This document shows, in pieces, positions 10,284 to 23,100 of a stretch of 64,000 nucleotides of DNA. The stretch's first letter is position 1. Every line of letters starts with the position of its first letter. A program made the translations under genes and the position numbers. A model generated the notes under the pieces. That model saw only the letters and a list, made by a program, of their open reading frames with translations. It did no database searches and was not told the origin of the DNA. Source of the stretch: Pseudofabraea citricarpa. Taxonomy: Eukaryota > Ascomycota > Leotiomycetes > Helotiales > Dermateaceae. The DNA is taken from NCBI GenBank assembly GCA_029641185.1, contig JAPWGK010000010.1:434001-498000 (forward strand), in the 5' to 3' direction.

Positions 10284-13200
10284 ATGATGAAGTTTTTGGT
10301 AGTACTTGGATTAGTGGGAGCGGTCCGAGGTCAATATGGATATACTAACAACACCTCAACGTTGGCCTCATCATCGTCGACGTCAGCAACCACTCTAGAT
10401 GGGTACCCAACTTACCCAAACTACCCAACTTATCCAACTTACCCAACTACACCCACAACAACATCCTCAAGTACCAAAACACCAGGAACAAACCCTCTCC
10501 CGTCCGGTTATCCTCCCACATCTTCTCAGTGTTCTGCGTCAACCATTATCAGTACAACTACAGTTTATCAAGAAGGGCCAACCGTGACGGAAACTTGCAC
10601 TGTTACTGTAAGTAAATCTTTTAAAATCCTAGGAACCAATCTAACGTGTTTCAGGTGACAGCCACTACGACTGAAGAGAAGATTTCAACAGTAAGTGTTA
10701 ATTGTGGGAGCCAACAAGAAACTACTAATCAAAAAAGGTCACAACCACAAGTTACAAGCCAGTCACAACCACTGAATATTCTAGTATCTACTCGACTAAG
10801 ACAGATACGGAATCGTATTCAACAACAATTTATTCGGATATCTCAACCACAGTAAGTAGCAATTCGATCGGGAACAGACCCGGACTAATTTGTATAGATC
10901 ACTATAGTTTCTAGCCTCTATTCTACGGAGACAGATACACAGACGAAAACCGACACAGCAACCGATACTCAGTATATTTCATCTACTGAAACAGACTCGT
11001 ATGTTTTTTTCTCGCCTTGTGTTTTATGGCCACATGATCTATGACACCTGTTTATTACTTGCAATATCTTTCAAATGAAATCTAGACTGACAAAATCCCT
11101 CAGGACTACCACTACCACTACCACAACTACTTCGGTAAGTGAGACAATTTAGTTCGTTCATATGTCACGTGATCTTTATTTCCTGACGATGTTGATTCAA
11201 TTCTCTCCCCGGGAAATAAGTGGACAATCGAGGAAAGTTAACTTACCAGAACCCTGACTCATGAGAAACAGGTACCTACGACTGTTACACAAGTGTCACT
11301 TTCAACTTTGGAGATTTTGAAGACTACGACCACGACTGAATACAAACCAACAACTCTGATTTCAACCTACACTGAACTAACGAGCTATCCTGTGACTGTG
11401 ATATCAGATCGTACTTCGATAACCACTTCGTACATTTACTCAACTCTTACGAGTGAAACGACATTCACAACTTTGGTATGTTCTCTGATCTTCTAGCGTA
11501 GCTGGCTATACTTATAAAACTTTCAGGTGCCAGTCCCAACTACTTTGACGACAATTTCGACAACAACAATCAAGAACTACATTCCTGTCCTTACTACGAC
11601 GACTCGCTTTGTTAGTACTACTTTGACATCGACGGCTACGATTTCAACAAGTTATCCGGTCACGGAGACACTGGATCGCACTAGTACTACTGTCTCTTAC
11701 GTCTACACGACGTCTATAAGTGAAACAACTTATGTCACCACTGTATGTAACAACATGACCAGTGATAAGCCAAGGCTAATAAATTTAGGTTCCGGCCCCA
11801 ACGACCACGACTACAACAGAAGTTTCCGTTTCTATTTCAACTTCAAATGTAATCATTGAAATTCCGGTGACGACTACTTCGACATATCTGACAACCTACA
11901 CGACCACGAGTTCTTACCCATATGAAGTCATAATCAGCTCTACAATAACTACCACTGAGTACATTGTGACTACCTCTATATCTGTTTCGACTTCATTATC
12001 GGTCAGCATTGGGACGGAGACATCCACCGTCTCTGAAAGTAAGTCTAGATTACTCCTATTTGTACATTTGCTAATAATTACTAGCAACCACAACGACCTC
12101 GGTATCTGGTAAGTAATTCCGTAATTTTATTCATGAAAGTATACTGACTCAATTAGTTTCAACGGACTTCGTGGAAGTTCCCGTACCTACTACTACCACA
12201 TTTACACTTCCGGGATCCACCATTAGCACTACAATCTCTGGCTCTGTGATTTTGAGCACGCTTCCAGCTTCTACTGTGACTAGCTCTTTTACTGAGAGCA
12301 TTCTGGTTCCAGTTCCCGTCCCTACCACTACCACTTTTGTAGTTCCAGCTTCTACCGTGACTTCATTTATATCTGGATCTTTGACCACCGTTGTTCTTCC
12401 TGCCTCTACAATAACCACGACTTCCGTATCTGAAATTTTGGTTCCGGTACCTACGACAACAACCTTTGTGGTTCCAGCCTCGACAGTAACCTCTTCAATA
12501 TCAGGATCCTTGACCACAATTGTTCTACCTGCTTCTACTGTGACCACCACTTCGATATCCGAGATCCTGATTCCTGGGCCCTTGACGACCATCACCGAGC
12601 CAGGTACTATCATTACATCTCAGATATTGGTTCCCACTACCGTCACTGAATCTGGAAGTACGATAACCACACAAATTCTGGTCCCAACCACAATCACTGA
12701 GCCCGGAAGCGTCATTACTTCCGAAATCATAGTACCAACGACAATAACTGAAGCAGGGACTACTTTGATCTCGGAAATTTTGGTAACAAGCACGTTCACG
12801 GAACCGGGAAGCGTTATCACTTCTGAAATTCTGGTCCCCACCACAATAATTGGACCTGGTTTTACTAGCACTTCCGAAGTCCTGGTGCCTACTACCATAA
12901 TCGAAGAAGGCAGCACGGTAACTAGTAATATTTTTGTCCCAATCACGATTCCTGGACAGGGAACAACCGTGACTGAGCCAGGAGTTACGTTAGTCTTACC
13001 AGCTTCCACAATAACATCAGTCGTAAGCACCACGTTGCCAGCAAGTCCCATCACGATTACGCAGGATGGAACGACTTTCGTTTCTATACAGCCAGGATCC
13101 GTCAGTAGCTTCACTACCACTGTCACGCTTCCTGGCGTTACATCAATTGGGGAGGGCATTACTCAATCTCTGACTCAGACTTTGACTGCAACCCTAGCAC

Positions 13201-14321
13201 CCGTTTCGACCTGCGCGCCACCTCAAAATACAGCTCGGGTTGTACCACAGAGCACAGGCAGAGATGCTACATGGGGATGTGCTCCTGGATATATCTGCAG
13301 TCCTCCAAAACCAGAAGGCTGCAATATTTGGACAGATGCACCAGCTGATGACTATCTTTGCGATGCTCAATACTGTGTGCCATCTCCTCCTTCTGTGGAA
13401 GTCATCTGGCCGCCCAATACAACCACCTATTACCCTCCAACAGAAGGATATTATAACCTCAATCCCAACGCTTTTGGCTTGAGTTTCGATATCTTCCTGA
13501 AAGAAGTTGTCACAGAATATGTTCTTGGGAATCTCCTCACAAAAGTCCTGACAACTTTTACAACCGGCAATTGGGCATCCCAAACCGAATTGACTCACTT
13601 TAGCTCCACCGCAACTCCGGCGGCCAACAAAAGAGAATTGTCGAGGCGTGATGAGACTATTGCACCGCCGATCTGCTATGCAACATGCGATAATTGCTTT
13701 ATTGAAGCACAGAAAGTGGGAAAATCCGCGGCACTCTGCAGGGAGGGCTCAGCTTTCAACTCTATCCTTGCCGCATGTCGATCTTGTATCGATGCACGAA
13801 GCGGTAGCGTTAGGGTTACTCGACAGACCTATGTTGAGCCCAGGTTCCAGCAATTCCTTGACTTCTGCTTACCGCAAGCCCCCGTTCCAGCCTCAGCAAT
13901 TGAGGCTTCAACAAGTAGTATAGTCACCGAGCCCGCACCTGTAACTATAACTAGTGGAACAGTCACAGCCACAAGTACTCGACCCACACCGACAGTTAGC
14001 GTTAATTTCACCACCCAACAAAGTGATTCTACTGCCCCTCCAAGCCCAGAACCTAGTCCAACACCTAGTTCAAGTTCTACAAGCACTGCCTCTATATCAA
14101 CAACAAGCATAGGCTCGACATCAGCAACAAGCGTCACCTCTATTTCAGCCACATCTTCCTCGCTTGGATTTCCTTCTTCGTCGTCGAATTTTTCGACAAG
14201 CCCTTCACCGACATTGCCCTCTCCTACATTCGCAACAGGCAGTACGGCTAATATATCCCCGTCGATATCCACAATCCTTTTTGCACTGTGCCTCGCTGCA
14301 CTTATCTCCTTGCTCATATAA
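10284..14321 (+). CDS. serine/threonine-rich GPI-anchored mucin-like cell wall protein
   Basis: I join ten exons (10284-10607, 10655-10690, 10738-10851, 10898-10998, 11104-11134, 11272-11475, 11527-11742, 11789-12038, 12085-12108, 12157-14321) into 1154 residues. The start gives a signal peptide (MMKFLVVLGLVGAVRG). A tyrosine/proline repeat (YPTYPNYPTYPTYP) and about 750 residues of Ser/Thr/Val-rich sequence follow, surely O-mannosylated. From about residue 434 there are units of the form VPVPTTTTFVVPASTVTS, then seven 17-residue units. A cysteine-rich region begins near residue 786 (GCAPGYICSPP), and a second is ICYATCDNCFIEAQKVGKSA with CRSCI. The C-terminus is hydrophobic (STILFALCLAALISLLI), as for a GPI signal. 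Role in adhesion or wall structure is inferred. A GTG-to-stop exon reading would break the protein, so the small exons are needed. Confidence 0.85.
12624..12980 (+). repeat. seven 51-base in-frame repeats inside the mucin gene
   Basis: Units start near 12624, 12675, 12726, 12777, 12828, 12879 and 12930. Each encodes a 17-residue unit on the pattern ILVPTTxTExGSxITSE. The period of exactly 51 bases keeps the frame through every copy. Third-base changes dominate between units, suggesting selection on the protein. Confidence 0.85.
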
Positions 14322-15712
14322 TGACTGTGTGTCTTTGGTGTACATTGAACGAGAAGGAAAACGAACAGATACCCACACTCCTTTAGAACTCGGGCGTTTG
14401 GGGGGATATCTTGATACCTGATTGAAAAGGAATGAAGAACTGGAGTAATGTTTATTTGCCTTGGAAATGTGATTCAAGGACTGGATTTCGGAATGATCAA
14501 CTAGATACATAGAAATGGGAAACTTAATTTTTTCTTCATGTGCTGATGTGCTTGACTTCCTTGGTTCTTATTTCTCAAATCTGGTAGGTTTTTTTTCGAT
14601 TGCTTTTCGCTTGGGTTGGTGTTTAGATTTCGAATACCTTATTTCTTGTTTGCATGCATGTTTGGAACCAAAACAACCAACTGTAGGCCGGGTGCGTTCT
14701 TAATTGCTAAGACTGCGCGCACTTGATTTGATTTGACTTGTTACCGCTGCAATGCGTTTGGTTGGTTTCTTCTTTTCCTCTTTCCACGTATCGTGGTCGA
14801 CGAATATTAGCAGTAACTAACTGCTTGATTGCTTGATTGATCGATTGATTCAATCAACAATCTTCCTCGTGCCGTTCTTTCGCTTAACTCCCCCGAGGAA
14901 GTCAGTCAAAAGGCAGCCAGAGTGGAAAGAAGGCAGAGAAATGAAGCATAAAGCTACATTTCCTTCCTACTTTCCTGAGCTTCTCAATCCTCTAACTTCG
15001 TCTTCATGCTTCCATCTTTATATAGATTCCTTAATCATAAAATGAACTTTCCTTCCCCATTTTTCTTTTCTTTTATCCTTTTCCATTTTCTTCTTTTGCT
15101 ATGATTTTCATAATCTACACATGCCTATGTCGATAAAACCCCGCCAGAACGCAACCACAGCACCGCTGGATCCCTCAAAACTCTTCAGATGTGGCGGGCG
15201 GAGAAAAAAGTAGGAAATCTACGTTTTTTTTTCTTCCAGTACGCACAAACAAGCGAAGATCTTGCTTGTTTGTTTCGTGGTTTGTGGCAGGTGTAATCAT
15301 CCTCTTTTTAATCAATTCTGATGATGAAGACTTCTAAATTTTCGATTTGCTGATATTGGTTATGAATACAGCTCGTATCATCGACAAAACGTCCCCTTGA
15401 ACGAGCTGGCGATTTGTTGGGCAAGTGAGTGATTCAGATTCAGATACTGCCTCTGTCATTCTCATTCTGATCATTGTCACCATTGCCGATATATGGATCA
15501 ATGTGAATATACGTAGTCTATACGGCCAGTCGTTCTCTCTCGGCCATAGTGTCCAATCTCTCGAGAAGAGGCAACACCAGGAACGAGGATATCAAAGATG
15601 ATTGATACGAAAGCCTTGAATCCTATTAGCACTATGACTCGGCCTAGTGTTTTACTTACTTCCGGTTCGGCTTTCGGCTGTCACATTTTCCTCTCCTTTC
15701 CTCTTCCTTTCC
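14322..15712. other. intergenic, no gene recognised
   Basis: The 3' flank of the mucin gene is followed by AT-rich, pyrimidine-tract sequence. Frames are under 102 residues and overlap on opposite strands. I see no repeat longer than simple runs such as TTGATTGAT near 14830. Confidence 0.45.
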
Positions 15713-15720
15713 TATTTAAG
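15713..15720 (+). promoter_or_regulatory. probable TATA element of the small gene at 15962
   Basis: TATTTAAG follows a CT-rich tract (TCCTCTCCTTTCCTCTTCC). It lies about 35 bases before the region where the leader would begin. It is about 250 bases upstream of the proposed ATG; part of that distance is a leader intron (15876-15926). Confidence 0.4.
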
Positions 15721-15961
15721 CATCACAACTCGCAGAGTAGCCATTGTGTTCCATATCTCTGACGGGCCACATTTCGAGAACATCATCCCTGGCACCCTTT
15801 CTTTCCCTTAGGTGGAAGGACTTTTTGCACATCTGTATCTCATAGAAGTTCGTCTGCTTTCTTCTGGATTAGTCAGTAAGATACGCACACTCTTCACATT
15901 AAATCTGAAACTAACTCTGTTGCCAGCACAAATCCTGTTGCCAGTGCCACGTCCCCAGAAC

Positions 15962-16316
15962 ATGACAGTGGAATTGAGCAGCAGTCAAGAAAACCAATCT
16001 TTTGGAAGAGATCTCGTTCAAATGGCACACACGCCCCCAAGAGAGGCAGAAGAACAACATAATTCTCTAATACGTCTCCATTTCTCTGTGAATTGTAATG
16101 ATCAGAGTGACAAATCAAAACAGCCTGTGAGATATGGACAGCCAGGGCTGCTTGACGGTACGTATATTTCACCGGTGACTCCCTATTTCCCTTCCCCTTT
16201 TCCTTGCAACCGCTGGAGATTTCGAGCTTAGACTTCTGTTCTTCGAATCATACAGACTTACGTGTTATTATTGTGTAGAACCATTAAAACGTACGAAAGC
16301 GACCTCTCATGAATGA
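15962..16316 (+). CDS. small hydrophilic protein (hypothetical, two coding exons)
   Basis: I propose ATG at 15962, exon 15962-16157 and exon 16279-16316, giving 77 residues (MTVELSSSQENQSFGRDLVQ at the start, GQPGLLDEPLKRTKATSHE at the end). The donor GTACGT and the acceptor TTGTGTAG leave matching phases (one base plus two). Upstream, GTAAGA at 15876 with CTAAC and GCCAG at 15926 makes a good leader intron, and a TATA box sits at 15713. The protein is charged and lacks membrane segments or a signal peptide; it resembles small stress-type or conidiation-type fungal proteins only in general composition. No family is recognised. If the second intron is not used, the same frame would run on to 16231. 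Confidence 0.42.
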
Positions 16317-17875
16317 ATGAAGGTCCAATCTTGATAAGGAATTGCATCTCCTCGCTACAGCCTCAAAGCCATCACAAACACCAGTCACGTAGACACCGGC
16401 TTACCCAGAGAGAAGGAAGCTGCTAGACATACGGAAATGGATCAACATTTACCGAAGCCGTCACCTGGGGGGGACTAGCAAAATTATACACTCGCGACGG
16501 AAATCTCCTGCTAAGCGAGATAGAGCATCGAACCCGTTCCAATCGACATCCGTAGGAAGGAGCAGTGGCAACAAGTGCCAGGAATAGCTACATCAAAATC
16601 CATTACACCGCTAACACCACCAAACTCACTCCCCAACCTCTTGTACGATCCGTTACCATTGTACAGACTTGGACCATGGCTTTGTAGATAGCCACGGACC
16701 TTATGGTTCCTCCATAGAATCATCCATAATATTAACCACTAGCTCAATTGTATAATCAGTGAATATCACTATTCCGTAGATAGAACAACATGTGATAAAT
16801 TCTTCGATTACCATGCACTGCAAGGTAGTACTAATACATCAATACTGATCCGACAGCGAGAATTCAGCAGAAGTGGTCAATGTTTCTTCTCTTTTTTTCA
16901 GCGGTTCGGTAGATTTTCCAACTTGCCGAACTAAGCTTGAGAATAATCGGCCTTGTGAGAAAAGTCCAGGAACATATACGGCAGAGAAATAGAGAGGTAG
17001 AGAATTGGAGGAAGCACATTGAGTAGGGGATTGAAAATTGATCCTGCCGTGAATACTCCTACCAACAGTTTTGGATCCTCTTTTCATAATTTTTGCTAAT
17101 TATAACGATGATTTATAGAACTATATTTCCTCGAAGGCATTTTAGAATTGAGAAGAAGGATTGTGATTCTGGTATAAGGAGTCAGGAACATTGCTGCCGT
17201 GTTTAGGGATTTTGATGTAGAGCAAAATATAATCACTCATTTCCTACTTCTTCACCAGTTTTCCTTGCCAAATTTATTGTATGCTTTCAGAAATTATTTA
17301 TTGACTGATCATAATGATATAATACATAATAAGCTGTACAATAGCTAATACTCTAGTCTCTGCGGACTTGATATACTTGCTTATGGAAGCTTACTAAGCC
17401 TACTAGTATACGCTATTAGGCAAATTTTGCTTAGCTTTTACTACTTCGGGAGTAGGCAAGTTAGCTTGCTACCAGCTCTTAAATATGGGTAGCTGCGCGT
17501 TCATTTCTCCCTCATCTCTCTTCCTTCCTCACAACACTTTCCTTATATACGCACTTAAAATTCACTGTACTATTAATTATACACCTGAACATTATCACAA
17601 CCCCGAACGCGCTCTGCATCATACTCGGCACTCTATACCTGTGTCACAGACTGCATCTAAAGGCTTTGGATTTCTAGAATATATACCATATCAAGTTGTT
17701 AGTCTACTATTATCGAAACACACTCAAGGGGCCCAACGCGTCATAAGCTCTCCCATTCACGCCAACATCTAGTTGCGCCCAACGATGTTCTTGACTAATA
17801 TGCATCGTTTGTTTTAGTTCTCTTCTGGCTGTGTCATATTAATTTAAAATATAAATTTTCACTCATTCAAGAGAG
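16317..17875. other. intergenic, AT-rich, nothing firm
   Basis: Two minus-strand frames (16511-16723 and 16839-17087) have mildly protein-like composition but no start context, no domain and no splice support. A stretch at 17390-17480 is rich in short inverted words (AGCAAATTTTGCTTAG-like, ACTAGTATAC) and may be a decayed miniature element. Confidence 0.35.
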
Positions 17876-18308
17876 ATGGCATCCAAGGCCCAGAAAACCG
17901 AAGGCTCTGCACATACTTCAGCGTAAGTTATATGTTTCTGTCTAACCTCTTTCGCTTCCTTACAAAAAGCATAGTTTTATTGCTAATCGCGTTTTGGTTA
18001 TCAGTCCAAACTCCACCTACGAGGAATGTGAGATCTGCAAAGAAGGATATGGCCATGAAGACGACCTGGTCACTAATTGTGGCCATAAGTTTCATAAATG
18101 GTGCTTGACTCAATGGCTTTATCTGGGCAAGTGGATGGACTGTCCTGCATGTCGTGGGAAATTGGACGTATTAAATCCAACCAAGTTGAACCCTATTGAT
18201 TATTCTGCAACTTTCAGAACTTACAACCAAGCGAACGTGGCTAACCCATCAGAGGGTTTGTTGGAGGAAAGGCAGAACCGGCGGCTTAACCGTCGTAGGA
18301 GTTTTTAA
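17876..18308 (+). CDS. small RING-H2 finger protein
   Basis: Two exons (17876-17922 and 18005-18308) make a 116-residue protein. The intron donor GCGTAAGT and acceptor TTATCAG leave phase 2, which closes as alanine. Residues about 22-70 form a RING-H2 finger. CEIC is the first pair and NCGHKFHKWC supplies the central Cys-His-His-Cys ligands. CPAC is the last pair, after a tryptophan-containing loop. RING-H2 fingers recruit E2 enzymes, so a ubiquitin ligase activity is likely. Outside the finger there is only a short polar N-terminus and a basic tail (RRLNRRRSF). No membrane segment is visible, so any substrate must be bound through a partner or the tails. It sits alone in a gene-poor AT-rich stretch. 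Confidence 0.8.
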
Positions 18309-20694
18309 CCGTTATCTGATGACATCATTTTGGTATGAAATAGAAAAATACAATGAAATGCTATTAGCCTTTTTATACTTCCCTTCTTTTGGATATCTGT
18401 TGATTTTACGTAATATTGACCATCTATATCACCTACTTTAGGATAAATTTCTTTCACTGTCTTCTTCTCAACATCTGTACGTATATTAATCCATATGAAT
18501 TTATTCGCGCGCTTTAAGTTATTAGAAAAATGCCTGTTCACTTGATGATTATAATGCCGGATAATTTAGGTATATTTTCCATCTTTTTCACCTCAGTGGG
18601 CTGAAACATAGCTAGTACATTCTCTACTACTTTCAGCAATTCTTTAAAATAGAAGCAGCCAGTTTGTCGCCCTACTTGCCATCTGGGGTGTTATCACAAT
18701 TGGCAAAGGCAAGTTGTGCGTCGAGACTTTTAGCTAAGGAAAGACTTAGCCACTAATTAAGAGTAATCCCACGCGTTCGGAATTTCATAAAACCTAGCTA
18801 GGTACCTAAGGTAAGTACACATCAGTTCAAAAGTGTCAGATTACATAGATTGACCAAAAGCGTAGAAATTAGCCCAGGTACTAGGAGTACCGCAAATAGC
18901 TAGCTATGGTAGGTTCGAATTTAGGCTTTAGCGATTTCAGCTACGCACTTTTAGCTCGGGCAGCCCGATAAACACGGTCGGAAACGATTAGGGATATGGA
19001 ATCTCTATCTTATAGTGTCAAGATACACCTTGGGTAGCTGCTATTTATAGTGTCTTTAATTAGAATACAACTCGAAATGCTCACTCACCCATATTATTAA
19101 AGCTCTCTCCAAATCTTCTCTCTTTCCATTTCAACTATCACAACGCTCGCGCGTTTCAATTGCAATTTCTTTCCTCATCTTTTATCCTTCGAATCGATTC
19201 TTTAAATACTCATCTCTATCATTACGCTTTATGCTTCGCGCTCTCGATCGAGCTTCGTGCGCATGATCGAGTTATTTAGTGAAGCGACCTTACCTACCAC
19301 CTCTAAAACACTCCATTCCTACCTTGAGGAGGTTCCTGAGTACTAACATTTTTTTCAGACCCCTGGTATGATCTTTAACACAACTCCTCCACAATACCTT
19401 CCACAATATCTGCCGCCGACAGCAAGGCCGCCCCATCGTGCGAAGATCCTCGCCAGGACCACTACCGTGGAATTTACCACAATATTAGTGAGAGTGGTGT
19501 AAAGACAAAGGTCGCCTATGTCTCGTCCTCGATTGCAAGGTAGTCGTGTATAACAACAAGCCCTACGCGGTGATTATACATACCCTCGAGAACACTGCAA
19601 TGTAATTTCAAGGTGGGAAATTTTTAAACGAATATTAAAGGGGTTTATTAGCGAGAGAAGGTTCCTCGCTTCCTGCGAAAGCATAACTTGAAGAATTCAG
19701 GTTAGACTGACGAGAATCCTATTGTTATCAATGGGGAAACTATTTCCAACTTATTTCTCTCGGTCAAACCGTTCGAAGTAATTCAAAAACCGTGCGTACT
19801 TAGTTTTAATATTAAAGAATACGTCAAACGTTATTTTCCTGAAAATATAATTAACTCATCAGTCCGAAGTAAGATAGGCGAGATAGGCTATGTAGTTGTC
19901 ACCGAAAAGCATGAAAGTGGGGCGCTTGTATGCTGACTGCTTGTCTCCACTTGATGCCACTTTAATATTTGCATGGACTAGAGTGGGGGTCAGTCAAAAC
20001 ATATTTCTTAGACAATCGTTGGAAAATTTCGAGTCATTTTCAGCATCAAGTAGTTACGCGATCTTAAGATGAATGAGTTTGATTGAAAGTTAAGCTTGTG
20101 GTAATTTTCCCTTGTCAACTCAACATGCCCTCGATATGTTAGGTACTTATTACTTTTTTTAAATTAAGCGAAGGTGAGTAATTATTTGGTACTGGTTATC
20201 CATCATTTATCTAGAGATTCAGTGATTAAACAATCTTAAATTGAGTATATCAATTATGCACTTGTTATCAACTTGAGTACATACGTAGGGCAGCATCACT
20301 TTTAATAGTCTCAGAATATATCTGCTTATTTTCAAGCCGATATCAACGGCACCTTATCTTTAATCAACTAAATTACAAAGTCGTTTGGACAAAATAAGTG
20401 TTGTATTGTGTACAACACTTTCAACGGGGGTTTTGTTATTCATTTTTATAACCTCTTCATAGCATTATTTCGCAAGGCCAAGGAACATGGATAATAAGTG
20501 ATGATTGATTTAGGAAACTAAAGGCAGCTTCAAGTTATGAAATCCTAGCACATTTCTATATCGTAGATGGAGCAAGACAGCAAGTGGTCTAACGAAACAT
20601 CCCAAGCCTTTCCACGACAAGAACAAAGAAATTCGTAAATAGAACCTTAGACGCATATCCGCTCCTACTACCCCTTTCCGAGAAAGGCTAAATT
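18309..20694. other. gene-poor AT-rich region, possible decayed gene
   Basis: There is no intact gene. From 19070 to 19350 the sequence is CT-rich like a leader. A TACTAACATTTTTTTCAG acceptor follows, and then an ATG at 19368 with 44 codons before a stop at 19502. Further in-frame-looking fragments to about 19570 are broken. This may be a degraded gene or a fragment of one. I cannot name its parent. Confidence 0.35.
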
Positions 20695-23100
20695 TTAAAC
20701 ATACTTCTTCCCATAGACAAGACTTTTCGTCTCATAAGGCATACCAAATGCGATGTGACTAACATCTCCATCAGAATCGGGATCTTCAGGTGTTCTGAGC
20801 TGACCGAATCTTAAGCGTTGACTCATAAACTCCCTAGGCAACTTTGCTTGACCTAAGCAACACTCTTCCGAAAGTCTGTCTAGAGTAGGATTTCTTGTAG
20901 TTGTCAAGAAAGTGCTGAAGTTAGTATCGGCACAATATCCGTTTGCTCTGAAAGCATAAAGGCCAATACCCATTGCCAATATTGTTGCTGCAGCTGATAA
21001 CGTGTAAGCCAGGACAAGCCAGAAAGGCTTGTAATTCCATTTAAGAACCACATTAGTAGTGAAACATGTATCTGTGACGTTGATCTGCGAATAGAAGTTG
21101 GGATTTGCAGCAAGCGACAATAGAAGCTTTCCAAGTTGGCTTTGCACTCTCTGCGGCAAATCAACTGGTGGCATAGAGTTGTTTGGATCTACGATGCCTG
21201 ATGTTTGACCAATGTCGGAATTGCTTACAACGTAGGCATTTGGTCCCTGGTCGTACTCTTCAGTCAGATTCCCGGTTATTGCTTGACGGAATAACCACGC
21301 TGCAACGTGAAATGCACTACTGTTATTAGCTGTTTTGGCTCTCAAATATTTGATTTGGCAAGTATGTAAAAAATACTCACGCGAACTCTCCATAGTCTGG
21401 ATCAGTTGGCCTTTTAGATTCACCAGGTTGTATTAAAGGATTGATGAGGTTGACCGTCGAGTTTTCAATACTCATCAAACCGCTTATGAAGTCGATTGTG
21501 TAATCATACGTTGCGTTATATAGGGTACATTGGTATATATACTGATCCATTCGATAGTGCCAAAGAGCATCAGGAGCAACATTCGGTATTGGTTCTGTTG
21601 AATTTATCACATATCCCAGCCACAGAGATGACTCTTCGAAAAAGGTCCCAACGTCTGTTTGGTTGTTAGATTGCATATATTGCCACTCTGCTGGACGCCC
21701 CCATGCGTCCTCGGGAGCATCAGATGCACTAATGTAGAGTATTTCTCCGTCTGGAATAAGTATAGACCTATTTAAGCCGGTGGCGTTCGAAAATTCCGAT
21801 CTTTGTTGGCAGTCATAAGCGGGACCAATGAAAGAATATGCGTACGAGCAATTACTGCCACTTTCACAAGGATTTGGTAAGTCCAGGTACCCGGAATCAG
21901 ACAGCAAAGCGAGCTGTGTGTATTTCTGTAGGTCTGCAGAAGCCGAGTTATAGTAGAAGGTATAGTTGTCATTTGGGTCAAGGCTATAGAACGATAAGCC
22001 TTCGCCAAGCGCTCCCACTGTATCAATATTATATCCGTTTTCACGAGAAAAGTCCATTGTCGTAACAGAGCAATTTATGGTGGAGTTAAGTAGACCGGAA
22101 ATGGAAGTCAAACTGGCTGGGGAAACAATTGCTGAAAGAGGCAAAATCCAACATATCGCGGCTAAGAACACCGGCAGTGTGGCTCTGAGGACGAGTTCGG
22201 GGTTCATAAATTTCAAGGGCCGGTAGATCAGCTGAAATAGATTTAGCCTCAATCCCCAAATTCTGGATGAATCATCTTACTGAAAATAGCGCATCGAGTG
22301 TTCTGATTTCATAATCACGCCTGCTGACAAACAGCTGAAAAAGTTAGCGGAGTGAATTTGCGAACAATGGTAAAAGAGCAATCAATTATGGCAAATTTTA
22401 AAGACACCAACGACTGCACCGTTACAAGTGGGACAAGACTTACCCAAACAACCTGCCTATAGGCAATTTCAATAGAGGTAATAAGACATACCTTGGCAAA
22501 GAAAGCCAAAGCAAGTCCGCCTCTCTGAGGCCACTGAGGGTCACTGACCAAATGACCATCCAGAGCCCAGTTGAGGAAGTGATGACTGAGCATTGCCATG
22601 ATTCCAATGCCCATTAAACCAATCATTGAGACAGGGTGATACCAATCCAGGCCCCATTGAGCTACTGTCCCCGGTTTTGGAGGCTTGATCCTCAGAGTGG
22701 ACATGGTCTTGGTAACATGGACAGAAAGCTTTCCCGTTGATGTACGGTTTGGAGGATGGGTAGGTGGATCCGTTGGTGTCCACAAGGAATATATTTTACC
22801 AGTGTGAGTAGTATCGGTAGGGCTGGCAGTCACTGGTAAAGTGCTACTCGGAGATGTAGCGGCTTCATTCTCTAGTTGTGAATGGACGGCGGGTATTGAC
22901 GACGGCTGGGAGGTAATCACCTGTGGAGGAGTGGCTGATTGAGGAGTAGATGTTGCAGATATTTCTTCGCTTGGCGCGGCGAGGTCAGCATTTTGACGTC
23001 CTTCAGGTACGCTCGCTGCAGTTGATGGTAGTTCATGTAAGGTACTAGGGGCCTCAGAAGGCGCTTGACTTGTGCTTTGTTTATTCTCAACTTCTGCCAT
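20695..23100 (-). CDS. four-pass fungal membrane protein with a large glycosylated loop
   Basis: Four exons (23100-22444, 22334-22281, 22231-21381, 21319-20695) join in phase to 728 residues. Residues 1-150 are disordered and Ser/Thr/Pro/Ala-rich. Membrane segments lie near residues 155-178 (VSMIGLMGIGIMAMLSHHF), 190-215 (LALAFFAKVCLITSIEIAYR), 254-277 (VLRATLPVFLAAICWILPL) and 617-643 (WLVLAYTLSAAATILAMGIG). Between the third and fourth lies about 340 residues with many NxS/T sites and cysteines, so it is probably extracellular. The order (WY.P loop, HHFFY-like end of helix 1, AYRQ..W after helix 2, LDALFS, then NPELVLRA) matches a large Pezizomycotina family that databases often label 'formylmethionine deformylase-like', a misleading name because no deformylase motif (HExxH) is present. 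The function is unknown. The start at MAEVENK is preferred over an in-frame ATG at 23241, whose extra residues look like leader. Confidence 0.82.

Noticed and set aside
12149..13159. Two long minus-strand frames (154 and 179 residues) opposite the mucin gene
   Set aside because: They are antisense shadows of a repetitive Ser/Thr/Val-coding exon; their Val/Gly-rich composition follows from the sense repeats.
20695..23100. Calling the four-pass membrane protein a peptide (formylmethionine) deformylase
   Set aside because: That database label is not supported: no HExxH or EGCLS motif and the protein is a membrane protein.
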